This document shows positions 44,512-56,845 of a stretch of DNA of 64,000 nt, in pieces. The position numbers and the translations under genes are program-made. The notes below the pieces were generated by a model that made no database searches, was not told the origin of the DNA, and saw only the letters and a list, made by a program, of their open reading frames with translations. This DNA comes from Brachycybe producta. Lineage: Eukaryota; Arthropoda; Diplopoda; Playtdesmida; Andrognathidae. The stretch is taken from NCBI GenBank assembly GCA_036925085.1, contig JAUPFP010000064.1, positions 469,330-533,329 of the forward strand. The letters are read 5' to 3'. How positions within the stretch are numbered: position 1 is the stretch's first letter; each line of letters opens with the position of its first letter.

Positions 44512-44808
44512 CTAGTGGAGATAAATGACGGGAGCAAAATTCTAGTTTAATTTTTGCTACTAAAATGACGTTTTGTGTGAATTTGCCTTGACCACTTGCA
44601 TTTTTTTTATAAGCAGCTTAATATTGTTTGGGTTCTTGGATCGGGAGAGCGCAACATAAAGTGGACCATGAGAAAAAACCGGTTCATTTAAATTTAAAAA
44701 ATAAATTCCAACGTGTTTAAACGTTTTTGTCCTTGTTTGTACAGCGTTATACACAGACAGACAGACAAAGCTCATTATATATAAAATTAGTAAATTGCAT
44801 AACTGCAT
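44512..44808 (-). mobile_element. Helitron 3' end with helicase C-terminus
   Basis: The minus-strand frame contains VGIYF, EPVFSHGPLYVALSRSKNP and NNIKLLI. This is the C-terminal Pif1-type helicase segment of the Helitron Rep/Hel protein (PVFSHGQLYVALSR pattern, helicase motif VI). Fewer than 100 bp further along the minus strand lies TTTTGCTCCCGTCATTTATC followed by TCCACTAG, a decayed form of the Helitron-type terminus seen intact at 57147-57176. The Rep domain and most of the helicase are absent. Confidence 0.8.
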
Positions 44809-45045
44809 TGGCTATTGTTTGAAGTACAACTTTGAAGAAATGTAATTAGTACTAAATATGTGCATTGATTTTTTTTAAAAATATTTTCTTACAGACAATT
44901 ATTTTTTAATTATAATTTTAAAATAATTTATGGGCTGAATGTTTTTTTTTAAAAAATTATAATCAAAATAATATTTTGTAAAATTAGTAAATCGTGTAAC
45001 TGCAGTAACTATTATTCAAAGTACAACTTTGAATAAAACTATAAT
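44785..45045. repeat. Direct repeat pair, about 65 bp each
   Basis: 44785-44850 and 44975-45045 share AAAATTAGTAAAT, GTAACTGCA or its variant, and AAGTACAACTTTGAA. They lie next to the Helitron fragment and may be part of its decayed body. Confidence 0.5.
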
Positions 45046-45965
45046 TAAAAATGTAATTTTTATTAATTTTTTGGATTTAATTAAAATCAAAAATTTCGTT
45101 TTTGTTGTTCTAAAGAATATTATAAAAAAATCTAATTTCCGTTTGATATTTATTAAAAAATTAACTTAATGTTGGAAATGTCAACATTTTCCGTTATGTC
45201 TATAGTTTTTTATGTTTATTTACGAGACATGTTGTGAAACTTTGAAAGTTTTCACTAGCAATTTTATTATGTAATAAGTTTTCTCGTTAAATAAATACAT
45301 AGTACAAGAAATTGTTTGTCGACGTCACCACTTGAATCCATGGATGGATGAGTTGTTTGTTTTTGTTTTTTCTGTTGAGTTTCGATCAAGTGAGTCGGAA
45401 GTTAATTCTAAAATAAAAATGTTTTAAAAATAGCAGCAGCAGCAGAAAAAAGTATGTGAAAAAAGAGGAGACAAGTGGCATGGGTTCAACTTTTATACGA
45501 CATGAACTTGATATTAAGTAAAAGAAAAAAAAGTAGAATAAAAATAGAATCTTTGGGATTTATTTCTGGTTCCCATATTTTGTAACGATTGTTGATGTGT
45601 GTGTGTGTGTGTCATATTTTTGTGGTGTCTACTAACATTGTTTGTTTGTTACTAAAAATAAACACTCACGCGCCCTTTATAGATAAGAAAAGAACGAAAA
45701 TAAATGTTCCATACGAAAACTCCCCTTTTATTATAATTCTATTCTATTCTATGGAGGAAGGAAGAAAAAAAAAAAAATAGAACCTAAACTGAATAAAAGC
45801 AAACGATTTTCGCCTTTTGCTTTTTTCGATTGGAAAAAAAAAAGAAGAAAAGTTTTCGATCGCGAAATGACGTCATTGATTTTTTGGCGCGTTTCAGAAA
45901 GTGAGATAGATTTCATCCTTCTCTCTCTCTCTCTCTCTCTCTCTTTCGCCATCTCTTTCTACATA

Positions 45966-46568
45966 TACAGGGTGGGCCCAAAAAAGTGAGAACATTGTGA
46001 AAAAAGTAATATAATAACATCAAAATTTGTTTAACTGTATCCATAATAGCTTAAATTGTTTACTCATTTACTTACTTACCTATTTAGCTATATGATGTTT
46101 TTATTTCGACAATTTCCGGGCGCCATCTTTGGTTTTAATGTGCCAATTGTTTACATCAGCAGGTTAATTTTTTTTTACCAAGAATGACAAAAATTACCGC
46201 GGAAGACCATATTCTGATTAAATATTTGCGAATTGAAAAACAGTGGGGTGCTAGGAGAATGACCAATGAGAGTTTCCAAACAAAGTCTGGAGCATAGCTA
46301 GTGTTAGTCGGGTTATCAATAAAATTGACAACGACGGTACAACAGAATGTAAACCCAGAAGTGGTAGACCAAAATCTGCCAGAACACAACAGAATATTGA
46401 GTGGGTGAGTGGGCTGATCTGCAGCCAAGATGATGATCCTGACAGTCACAAAAGTCCGCGGGAAAATACAAACAAAATTACATGAAACAATATAATTAAA
46501 TTAAATTATATTTTTAAATAACTCGTATGCTACAAGATGTTCTCATTTTTTTTTTGGCCCACCCTGTA
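45966..46568 (+). mobile_element. Tc1/mariner-type deletion derivative with TA ends
   Basis: Inverted ends CAGGGTGGGCCCAAAAAAGT, GAGAACAT (from 45968) and ATGTTCTCATTTTTTTTTTG, GCCCACCCTG (to 46566) are bordered by TA on each side. Between them is the N-terminal DNA-binding part of a Tc1/mariner-type transposase from ATG 46184 (MTKITAEDHILIKYLRIEKQ, then after a frameshift VWSIASVSRVINKID, KPRSGRPKSAR, CSQDDDPDSHKSPRE). A two-base insertion near 46270 breaks the frame and the catalytic domain is deleted. About 600 bp, nonautonomous. Confidence 0.88.
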
Positions 46569-48007
46569 TATGTCTCCATCTCTCTTTGCCATCACTCTTG
46601 TTTTGTTTCATTCTCTTCCGCATTTCTATTTTTCTGTGGTTTACGTCTAGAGTTAATGGGGGAGGAAATGAAAGGGGATGTGGTGAAGTTGGTTTTAAGA
46701 GTTACTTTGGAAAGTGTAGGGGTTAGAAGGGAGGGAGTGAGTGAGAGAGATAGGTAAAATATGGTATTAGAATTAAACTGATGAGGAAGAGAGTCGGGGA
46801 GAGGAGGGGAGTGGGTTTTAAAGGTGTGGGGGGGGACGGGATAGAAGAAATACGGACGAAAAAGGAAGAGAGAAAAATTGATGCCATCTAAAAATAGAAT
46901 CTTCTTTCTATATTTAGATATCTTTCAATTTCTCTTATGTTTGTGTCTATCTGTGGTTGTCTGTGTTACACTCTTGTACGTGACATATGTGTGTGTTTTC
47001 GTGTGTGATCTTACTAATTTGTGGCTTCTAAAATGCGTTGGATGTGTATTTGTACATTCATTTTATTGTGTGTTTATGGTGTGGGGGTGGTGGACACACA
47101 CACACACACATATAGAGGAAGAGATGGTGGTGGGTTCAATTACGAATATGAAACACACGCCTTTGTTTACATTAATGACGTCATGAACGTATAAAACGCG
47201 CGCGCGCACACACATGCATTTGCATCTGCGTGTGTGTGTGTGTATTTGTCCATTCATTTTGGGTGTGTGTATATTAGTTATTAAACTGAATCTAGGCCTC
47301 CCAACTATGCAACAACAACAACAACAACAAAAAAGCATCTCATTACATCGATGATAATAATGATGATGATGATGTTAATCGTGTTGTTGTTGTTATCGTT
47401 CTGTTTTATTTTAGTTTAACCTCTCATTTTGTGTTTTTTTGCATAGAAATATTACCCTCACTCACTCACACCACTGTATGTGTGAATATTAAATTAAACG
47501 TTAGGTTCATGTTTGTTTTGGAGCTATTTTTAGTGTTCTCTTGGTTTTTCGTTTAGTTGTATATTTATTTCATGATGATTTTTAGCTGTCATTATAGCTT
47601 ATTATAAGAGAGACATAACTGTTGAAATGGATGAGAAGTTGACATTTAAGGCTAATTTCATAGCGATTTTTATCATCTCTGAAGCCTTCATTCACTTAAG
47701 GGTTTTGCATTCTCGCACTTCTTTAAATTTGTTAGAGTAATTTTATTATTTTACAGTAACTACGTTAAAATATGGCTCTATTTTGTGTTTGGTTATTTCT
47801 GGTTGGTGAAAATTATGAATATTTTTTTGTTCATTCAGTGAAAAGTTTAAGTAATTTAATATTTTCACATAAAAATGGAAGAAAAAAAATGAATTAATTA
47901 AAAGTAGTTTGTGTAAAATGAATTGTTTAGATGGGGGGGGGGGGGGGGGGAGCACAAAACACCTATTTTAGCTTTTTAGAAGAAAAATTTGAAATTGTAT
48001 TTTTATA

Positions 48008-48433
48008 CAGTAAAACCTGGATGATAAAACGGGCCCTTTATAAAACGGAAACCTGGCGAAACGAAAAAAATAAAATCTGTATATAGTGTCATTCTTGATG
48101 TAAAACACTTTGTATAAACCGGAAACTGATGTAACTTGGAAAAGGAAGGTAATTTCCAGTATGAATATAATAATTTAAACTACTTAAAACGGAAAATAAA
48201 GAGATAAAAAATCATGTGCTTGTTTTCAAATTTACATAATTATATTAATTTTACTACATTATATATTAATTTTAAAATGCATGTAGGGTTCCTTACTGTG
48301 CGTGTTTCTGTGTTTTTTTTTTACGAGTTCCTACTGTTACGATCTATTACGCACCTCTGTAAAACGGAAACCTGATTTGAACGTAAAAATTGTCTGGAAC
48401 CACAGGATTCCGGTTTTATTCATGTTTTTACTG
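48008..48433. mobile_element. pogo-like MITE, copy 1 (426 bp)
   Basis: CAGTAAAACCTGGATGATAA at the left and TTCATGTTTTTACTG at the right, bordered by TA on both sides. Internal TAAAACGGAAACCTG blocks repeat several times. CAGT ends with TA duplication fit the pogo/Tigger branch of Tc1/mariner elements. A shorter sister lies at 56583-56754. Confidence 0.75.
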
Positions 48434-48999
48434 TATTAAAATACTAGAAGAGTGAATGAAGGAGAAAAGTCGAAGTGAATTTTAATAAAGAAATCTTTTT
48501 TTTTTTTGGTTGCTTGAAAAAAATGTCTATTATAAATTAACATTTGAAGTTGAATTCGTGCAAGATTCAAAATCCTCAACAACTTCATTTATTTTTTAAA
48601 AAGCACAGCACATTTTGAAAATGATCGGATTTTTGAAGTGTTGTTTAAAATAATAATGTAAAAAAAAACTGTAATAAACATTTTTAGTTGTATAGCAACA
48701 ACACTGAAGTAACTAGTGTATTTCTTTTACTCGTCTAGTTTCTAACACATTTCTTAAAGTTTTGCATCTAAAAATCTGGCACAAGGAAGTTTTTCCTTTT
48801 GTGAGTAAGGTGGAGGCGGAGGATGTGGTGTTTCTTGTGGATGAAAAAAAGAGAAAGTTCATTCTAGAATCTAGTAGGTTTTGTGCTTGCAGTGATTGCC
48901 TCATTTCAGGGGGACAAACTTACGTATTCTATTGGGAGTTGAATTTCCTTTTGTAACTTTCTCCATAGCAAGTAGTTTTTTCTCATTTTTTTTTGGTGC

Positions 49000-49002
<3 letters not shown>

Positions 49003-49059
<57 letters not shown>
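49003..49059. repeat. CT microsatellite, about 28 units
   Basis: Uninterrupted CT dinucleotides. Shorter CT or GA tracts occur near 33455, 38697, 45920, 52437 and 58307. Confidence 0.95.
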
Positions 49060-49062
<3 letters not shown>

Positions 49063-49706
49063 GTTCGAAATTGTCACTATTTTACTCGCTGAATAAATTA
49101 TACTGAAATTCCAAGCTTTTTTTTTGTATGGTGTGTGTGTGTTCTACTTTTTATTCTAAACTTGAAGAAGGTAGTTTGATGATGTATGATGGGTAAAAAG
49201 TTTCATGTCTACTTTTAGTTTTTCTTCCTCAGATTCAATTGTAACCAATACAATTTTATCTTTTTTTCTATTACGGAAATGCATCGATTTCACAGAATAT
49301 TTGATTCAGGATTCTATTTCACATTCGTGATTTCCAAGGGGTTTTTTTTTTAGAAAATTTTCTTTGGCCGGTTTTTATTCTAAATATAAAATTTTTATTA
49401 TTGTGCTTTAGGTGTATCTAATATTAGAATGAATGGATCCCAGTTTGATGTTATAAGAGTGTTGGTTACACTTTTAGTATTAGAGAGAGACACAAGTGCG
49501 CATGTGTATTTGCAAAAGGAGGTTGTTACAGACTAGAATAACGTTTGTACTCTTTACCAAGCTACAGAGATGAAACCATTGTCAATGTGGAAAATTAGTT
49601 ATTCTGTACAATCGCTAGTCAATATACAAAACGAATTCTGTTGTAGATCTCAGGCGCGTTAAAAATTATTTGCCCTAAAGTGTAAGGGACTCCAAAACAT
49701 ACCTTA

Positions 49707-50158
49707 AGCCTCGTTTTCACGGCGATAGTTCTTTCGTGAGAGTAGCTGTCGTTAAAGTGGCGATAGTTCACTCTCACGATAGCAACTTGTGTATGTACGT
49801 GTCTTGAAGTAACGTGATAGTTCTGTCACATGACAGTGATGTTTAACAGCAAAAAAACATACCAGCAGTTAAGAAACTGTGTTGTGTTGCCTCTCTCTTC
49901 AGAAGCCAAATTTCCCTACAAAATGGATATTTCCCTAGAAGTGGTCACTCAACAACTATTGCGACAGTTTTGTATGCACGGTGATAGTAATGATGGTAGT
50001 TACTATCACTGTCGCAATAGTACTAGATCAACTATCTAGTCAAAACGAGATAGTTGTGATAGTGCTATCGCAACAGTGCGATAGTGACTATCATGTGGTC
50101 TGCATGATGATAGTTTTCGCGATACTTGCTGAAAAACTATCATTGTGAAAACGAGGCT
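49707..50158. mobile_element. Harbinger-like MITE, copy 1 (TTA duplication)
   Basis: AGCCTCGTTTTCACGGCGAT, AGTTCTTTC at the left, AACTATCATTGTGAAAACGA, GGCT at the right, with TTA on both sides (49704-49706, 50159-50161). The interior is full of GATAGT/ACTATC motifs. A block near 49905-49965 can be read as AKFPYKMDISLEVVTQQLL and is shared with copy 2. TIRs with a 3-bp TWA duplication point to PIF/Harbinger; no transposase is present. Confidence 0.8.
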
Positions 50159-52539
50159 TTAAAACTCCACTCGCTTTAAATGTGTTTCTTAAAATCAAAA
50201 TTTAACCTGGTTTTAGCGAGCAAATATTTCTTTAAAAAATTGTCTGAAACCAGCAAAATTATTTTGTTTTCTAAAATATTTTTTCTAGTTTTCATTTTCT
50301 TTTTCCTCCAAAATGTGCCATTTTACTGTTTTGGGGGGAATTTTCTATTTAAAAAAATAAAGCTTCTTGATCTTTTGCGATTTTTAAACTTTTATCGAGT
50401 TTCATCGTAAAATCGGCCTTCTAATGGAAAAAAAAAAATACTGGCTCTCAAACTAAGTGGCCCATCCGAGAAATCTGGCCAGTCAGTATAAGTAGCATTT
50501 TAAGGCATTTTGGCAACTTCGAAATGCCTAATGTGTGCATTCAGACCCCCCCTAACACACGAGAACTTTGGTATTTATGTAAAATGTGTTCAATTGGCAT
50601 GAACAGTTGAGTGAGTGTTCATTGCCAAAATTCTATTAAAAGCAAAAAAAAAAAAAAGGTGGACTAATCCGATTCATTTTTGTCATTATAACAACAACGC
50701 CTTGTGAATTAAGAACTGAACTTCCCGACAATGTCATTAATGTATTACACAATGGCTTCGTTTATATCTTGTAGGCAATTTTCTACACGTTGTTAGGCTA
50801 AATCGCTTGTCAATTGGTGCAGTTTTAACAACCGAATTGGTTGTTGTTGTTTTTTTGGACACATAGTCTAATAATTGTACAAAATAACTGATTTTCACTT
50901 TGCCAAGCATACCTTATATTCTATATGAGTGTGTGGCCTCTTTTCATCCATGTGTTGGTTTTATTTGCGAAGAAGTTCAAATCTCATTATACTTTTGTTT
51001 TCTGACAATATATTGCAAGCATGGTTATCTAATTTGAGACTCGATATGGTTATTGTGGTTGATATACAACAACAAGACATAAATGGATTGGAAGAATTTT
51101 TGAAAAGAGAGAGAGAGAGTGAGAGAGAGAGACACAAAAAAGGGACAGGTTGTTCGTTCCGTAACTTCGTATTTGTGTATTGAATTTTTTTGGAAAAAAG
51201 TATATTGGGAAAAGTGCAGTGGAACTCATTTATAATGAATGAATGACAAAGAGTAGGGGCTTTTTTTTGCCTATTGGTCGAACAAAGATGATGTTTTTTT
51301 TTTCTTCTCTCTCTCTCTATGAAAACTATGAACTCCAGGATATACTAGTCTCAGAATCCATACTCTTGTGTGTTTAGACCTATAGTCGTTTTTTTTTTCT
51401 TTCTTGTTTCTTCTTGGAAGAGGCTTTACGCAAAGCATGCGCACATTCGCCTACACAGAAAATAAAAGACGCGCGCACACATACACACACACACACAAAA
51501 GAAAAGGTTTAAGTTGATAACACACAGGGGCATGAATACTGTATTGAACGGGATAAAAAGGAGAGTAGGGAGGAGAATACTTTCTCTCTCTACCTTTAAA
51601 TAGTACCCACCCTGTCAACAAAATACAAATCCAGGTACCTCAGTGTATAACATGTATAATATTGTTATACAGTATATTTATGTATATATTACTGTTGTGA
51701 GGTTCTTCGACCTTTTTTCTTACTCCTATTTGCCTCAAAATTAAATTTTTATATAGCTTTTTTTTCTTTTCTCATATATGAAAGAATCTCTGGTTCTGAA
51801 TTTCAGATATGGAAGTGAACCAATTGGAATAAGGAAGCTCTTGGGTAGGGTTAAAACGGGAGAGAAAAAAAAAATGGATGAGGGTTGGAGTAAAGTCTAT
51901 TACTCGATTGGAAGAGTTTCCCCTGTTTTATGATGGTAATAGACTAATAGACCAATGTGAATGTCAAAGAACACGGAGTTTTTTTTTTTTTCTTTTGGAA
52001 GGAAAAGGAAGTTTTCTCTCTTCTAAACTCAGGAATCAAATATTCCGGGTGTTTTTTTTTTCTTCTTCTTTTAATAATGTTATATGTATGAATGCAATTG
52101 GCCCTTGGCTACATTTTTTGGTAATCTTGTTCGTTTTCTTGTTGTGGTAAGACTTTAATGCCTTAAAGGGTTGTTTGGTATATACAGTGTGTGTATATAG
52201 GCCTTTATATATATTGGTTGTGTTGTTACTTTTAGGTATGGTCGCGCGGTACAGTCTATGTGTCTTTTTTTATGGATGTTGTAAAAAAGTTTTTCATATC
52301 TGAGTATACACACATGATGATGATGATGATGATATAAAGTTTATTATACGTGCATAAAAGATGCCAAATACAGTGTGTTTTTTGTTGTTGTTGTTGCTTT
52401 TGATGGGTTGTGTGACAGAATATGAAGAGAATAAAGGAGAGAGAGAGAGAGAGAAAGGATATGACTGATGATGATCTTATATATTTTGAAGTTATTTATT
52501 TTGTTAGTTAAACATTGACTACCAATATTGCTCTTATTT

Positions 52540-52541
<2 letters not shown>

Positions 52542-52575
<34 letters not shown>
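52542..52575. repeat. GT microsatellite
   Basis: Run of about 16 TG dinucleotides. A (GAT)n tract lies at 52317-52333. Confidence 0.95.
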
Positions 52576-52577
<2 letters not shown>

Positions 52578-52765
52578 TTGTTATCTCTTTCATCTGAAAA
52601 CTCAGGAGAACAAACATACAAAGTCAAAGAACTTTTTTTTTAAATAAAGAAAAATATATGCTAAAGTCATAAAAGTTTTAGTTCGGTTTGGAAACCGTTT
52701 ATATAAAAGAACGAAAATGGATAAAACGAAATATGTTCTCTTGCATCCCGTATATATTATATATC

Positions 52766-52894
52766 TTATCCTACACCTAAATAGTTAAATGCATTTAAAT
52801 AGTAAATATGTTCTACGGAGTTCTGTTAAGGACAAACAATATGTCGAATTTAATTATTGATTTAATATCTCTATAAATTGATTCAATATTTAAA
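52766..52894 (-). repeat. R1 dispersed repeat, copy b (partial, inverted)
   Basis: CCTACACCTAAATAGTTAAA, TGCATTTAAATAGTAAATAT, TTCTACGGAGTTCTGTTAAG and GACAAACAATATGTCGAATT match R1 copy d. The match stops where the next MITE begins. Confidence 0.65.
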
Positions 52895-53702
52895 CAAGGT
52901 GGCTGATTTTTTTGATTTTTTTAAAAAATTCAAATAAATCGATTTTTTATTTAAATCAGATTTTTTTGATTTAAATCAGATTTTTTTGATTTTTTTTTTC
53001 ATTTATATGAAATATTAAATTTTTTTTGATGATGTCTGCAAAAATGAGTAATAACAAACATAAACACAAAAACACAAAAAATATTAAGAAACATTAAAAT
53101 TTGAAAATAATAAGTTTCAAGCACTTTTAATTTCACATTCTGAACATAAACACGAGCTTTGCAGCTTTTTCAGTTCCCAGAGCAAATCAGTGTCTCAGAG
53201 TTAAAATGTGTTAAGTCACTTTTTAAAAAAAACACGATTTTTTACATCTTCATACAATATAAAATTCGTGTTTTTAAACAGATTGTCAAGTTTTATTTAG
53301 TGGCAAACAGTGTTAAGTCCACAGTTTTCAATGAAGAGGAAAACTTTCAAATGACTTCATGTAAAATACAGGTTTGGTGACTTAACACAGTTTACCTCTG
53401 AGGCTCTTAAATAGATTACGATTACTATTGCTATTTATATCAATGTGTCTCTATAATGATTTCCAAAAGTCATTTGGGGATGCTTCCTCAAGCATATCTT
53501 CCCAAAAATAATGCATTAACAAAAGGACTAGCACCCTACTTTATTTTTATAAACATAAAGAAAAATGCTGGAAACTTGTTTTCTTTTTATTGTATAATTT
53601 TAATGTTTAAATAAATATGAATATTTTTTTAAAAAAATCATTTGATTTATTTAAAAAAATCAATTGATTTAAATCAATGTGATTTTAATCACTGCCACCC
53701 TG
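52895..53702. mobile_element. MITE with CAAGGTGGC / GCCACCCTG ends, 808 bp
   Basis: The left end CAAGGTGGCTGATTTTTTTG is imperfectly mirrored by GATTTTAATCACTGCCACCC, TG at the right. Both flanks are packed with GATTTAAATCA-type units (TGATTTAAATCAGATTTTTT twice at the left). Related sequence occurs near 61435-61555 and 11980-12005. No transposase. Confidence 0.65.
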
Positions 53703-53885
53703 TATTTAAATACTGTAGAATTCAGATTATTCAAACTAAACATGACTAGTTCCAATAACCGAAAGTTCGTATAATCGAACTCAGAATAAAATAAGAAAAT
53801 TAAACCAAAAAAAAAAAAAAATTTTTTTTTTGTGATACTTGCTTTTATAAAAAAAATGTCTAAAAAGCAAAACAACGTCTAACCC

Positions 53886-53965
53886 CCTCTTGTGTTGCTT
53901 GTGTAGTGGTTAGTGTCTCAGGCAACTGAGACTATGGTAAGTGATGGTCATGAGTTCAATTCCCC
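53886..53965 (+). repeat. tRNA-like (SINE head) sequence
   Basis: GTGTAGTGGTTAGTGTCTCA gives an A-box-like start and GAGTTCAATTCCCC a B-box-like block about 45 bp later, with a TCTCAG...CTGAGA stem between. There are no proper acceptor stem or discriminator sequences. Best read as a decayed tRNA-derived SINE. Confidence 0.45.
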
Positions 53966-54129
53966 TGCAGGTGGCAGTGGACAAAACAAACAGACAAATT
54001 ATGAAGTTAAATAAAAGCGAGTGGAGAGAAGTAAGAAAAATCCGATTGCAAATTTCCATAAGAATAAGTTTAAAAAAATTGGTTCCTGTAATCGACGCTC
54101 TACTGTGTATTAAATTTGTATTTCACTAA

Positions 54130-54425
54130 TTGGTTAGTGTAATATCTTGTGTGCACATGAGTTAAATGAATTCAAATTAAATGTGTTTAGGTGAATTATA
54201 CGGAATCCAGTTAAGGACACGAACCAAATAAAAATTGACTTTATTGTTAATATTTTAAATTGAAATACTAAATCAATATTTTGTCAATAGTTTCTATATT
54301 ATATTTAAGTATTAACTCTGAATAAATTGAATTCGACATAATGTTTGTTTGTCCTTCACAGGGCTCTGTAGAACACGTTTATTATTTAAATGCATTTAAA
54401 TTATCAGGTATGTATTAGGTATAAG
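54130..54425 (+). repeat. R1 dispersed repeat, copy c (uninterrupted)
   Basis: The most complete R1 copy: from GTGTAATATCTTGTGTGCAC through GAATTATACGGAATCCAGTT, AAATTGAAATACTAAATCAA, TTTGTTTGTCCTTCACAGGG to ATTTAAATTATCAGGTATGT. It serves as the empty-site reference for copy e and is the reverse complement of copy d. Confidence 0.85.
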
Positions 54426-54433
54426 AGTAGCGT

Positions 54434-54637
54434 AAAGTCTTTCAGGAGACTAGAATAGTAGCTCAATCACTTAGTTTACATTATATTTTAAAATAAGCTT
54501 TTTACGTCAGTTTGGAAAAATGACCCAATATTAAGAAGACAATATTTTTTTAATTTTTCTCTATAAAAAGTTTAGTTTGAAAGATATCAACATTAAAATA
54601 CCCTTCTATAATGTCTAAAACACTTTCTAGTTTCTCG
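54434..54637. repeat. Foldback MITE family FB-A, copy 6
   Basis: GGAGACTAGAATAGTAGCTC, AATCACTTAG, AAATAAGCTTTTTACGTCAG at the left; TTTGAAAGATATCAACATTA, AAATACCCTTC, AACACTTTCTAGTTTCTCG at the right. It directly follows R1 copy c. Confidence 0.7.
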
Positions 54638-56140
54638 TAATTTTGTTCCTGAAATACATTAAGTTCGAAAACACAAAATTTGTTTAACTCTGAAATCCCA
54701 ATTTGAATTCCTTCTATTTCGTGTTAAACAGGTTCCCACTGTACTTCGTTTTTTTATTATTTGACGTTAGATGTCGCTACGTATTCTTTTGGTTGTGATG
54801 TTGTTCTGAGATTATAGTCTCATGTGGCCGCCGCGTTTCTAGTCTCAATTCGCCTTCCAACCTTTCTGCGCTGTTCGCGAGTTGAAACTGACACTAGGCG
54901 GCGAATTGAAACATCAGGAAAAAAAACCGATCTGCTGAAACGCTTTTATGAATCTGAATAGCCGTTTGAGAGGGTGGCAAAGATCGCCTATTTTTTCTTA
55001 ACATAGGAACATCTATGAAATACATATCTTAATTTGGTTTCCATGGCAACTATTGTCGAAGTTTAGTGACGACATCTACCTTTTTTTTCTGTTTGTTTTT
55101 TTCGTGCAATTTTTTTCTTGTATTTCTCACAGCTGTTTTAATTCATTCTTTGTTATAATCTTTGTATTCTTTTTTTGTTGCCCTTTTTTTTTTGGCTATT
55201 CTATTTTCTTATTTGTTTTCCGATAGAAAAATACAATGTGATTTTTTTTTTTTTTATCTTCATGTTGTGAAGGAAAAAAAAGTTGCTGGGCTCTTTTTCC
55301 AAGTGGATGGTTTTCCGATTCGAAATATGCCGTGGAGGGGGGGGGGGGTGGTCTAAGTCTTTGTTAAAACAAAGTTTGACAGTGATTTTTTGGGGTTTTC
55401 TAGACATTTCTTCTCCTAGCTTTTTTTTTTCTTCTCTAATCTTAATCTTACTTTTAGAAAGACCTATAATCCGTTCTTAGATGGAGGAACTTGATGTCAG
55501 TAGTGTTTTGGGATATTTTGATGGTTTTTGGTCATAGTAATTTAACATGGCTGCCAAAATCACGAGACTTGACGGTTCCCGATTTTTTCTCTATCGGGGT
55601 ACCTTAAGGGAGCGGCTAATATACATGCAAATAAGCATGATTTTTTGCGCCAATTAAAAGCTAACATAATTAAAGAAATCAGGCAAATCTCTGCTGACAT
55701 TTTGAAGTTATAATGCAAAATGCTATTTTAAGAGCACATATTTGCAAATCTAATGCAGGTGGCCATTTGTTAAGCATTATTTTTCGCAAGTGATAAAAAT
55801 ATAAGAATTAAACTTTTATTTTCGATTTTTATAATGTAGTAGGCTATTTTTGTTATTCTGTTTAGAAGTTATGAACAAAATGTGATGATTACTTTTGCGC
55901 CACCCTGTAAAAATAGCATGATAATTACAGATACATATAAAAGCTATAAGGACCCGATGTACATCCATCAGTCTTGCACGTGCAGGGTTGTCGTTGGGGC
56001 TTCCAGATACCCTATTTTATCCGTAGGGTCATACGAAGGAATTCTGCAAAGTTTGGTCTCGATTGGTCAAAAGGATGTGGAAATGTATAAGCAGACAAAG
56101 ACACACTTTTAAAAATATGTGGGCGTATAAATAGATTTAT

Positions 56141-56460
56141 AATACCTTAAACCTAGTACACACCTGATAATTTAAATGCATTTAAATAATAAACGTGTTC
56201 TACAGACAGCCCTCTGTGAAGGACAAACAAACAATATGTCGAATTCAATTTATTCAGTTAATAATCTGAAAATATTGAGTTAATACTTAAATATAACTAA
56301 TTAAACTATTGACAAAATATTGATTTAGTATTTCAATTTAAAATATTAATAATAAAGTCAATTTTTATTTTGGTTCATGGCCTTAACTGGATTCCGTATA
56401 ATTCACCTAAACACATTTAATTTCAATTCATTTAACTCGTGCGTGTGCAAGGTATTATTA
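56141..56460 (-). repeat. R1 dispersed repeat, copy d
   Basis: Reverse-complement copy of 54130-54425: CCTAGTACACACCTGATAAT, TTAAATGCATTTAAATAATA, TTCTACAGACAGCCCTCTGT, GTATTTCAATTTAAAATATT, AACTGGATTCCGTATAATTC. About 1.7 kb separates the two copies. Confidence 0.85.
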
Positions 56461-56582
56461 TCTACACTTTAGTTAAATGCATTTAAGTTAATTATCTTTA
56501 GTTGAATTATACTGAGTCCATTTATGGACATGAACGGGGATAAAATTGACGTTTTTACTAAATGTCTGAACAAATTGAAATA

Positions 56583-56754
56583 CAGTAAAACCTGGATAAA
56601 ACGGACATTTTATAAAAACCTGGCTAAACGGAAGAAAAAAAATCTGGGAACTTAACCTATTGAGTCTTTACGTAGCTCTATAAAACGGAAAACTGCTAGA
56701 ACGGGAAAAAAAAAAACTGAAATCACAGGCTTCCGTTTTATTCAGGTTTTACTG
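56583..56754. mobile_element. pogo-like MITE, copy 2 (172 bp)
   Basis: CAGTAAAACCTGGATAAAAC / CCGTTTTATTCAGGTTTTAC, TG ends with TA on both sides, inserted into R1. A shorter version of the element at 48008-48433; internal TAAAACGGA blocks are kept. Confidence 0.85.
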
Positions 56755-56845
56755 TACTAAATCAATATTTTCTTACACTAACCCATTATGTTGAAATATA
56801 CAAATTAATATGTTTAAATATTATTATTATTATATATATATAATA

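Noticed and set aside
48990-49100. CT-rich open frame encoding a Leu-Ser repeat protein
   Set aside because: Pure translation of the CT microsatellite.
53886-53965. Functional tRNA gene
   Set aside because: A- and B-box-like blocks are present but no cloverleaf with paired acceptor stem can be drawn.
54130-56460. A single 2.3-kb transposon with inverted repeats of about 300 bp
   Set aside because: The two arms are R1 copies c and d, and R1 also occurs alone (about 6, 52.8 and 56.5 kb). Two independent copies in opposite orientation are the simpler reading.
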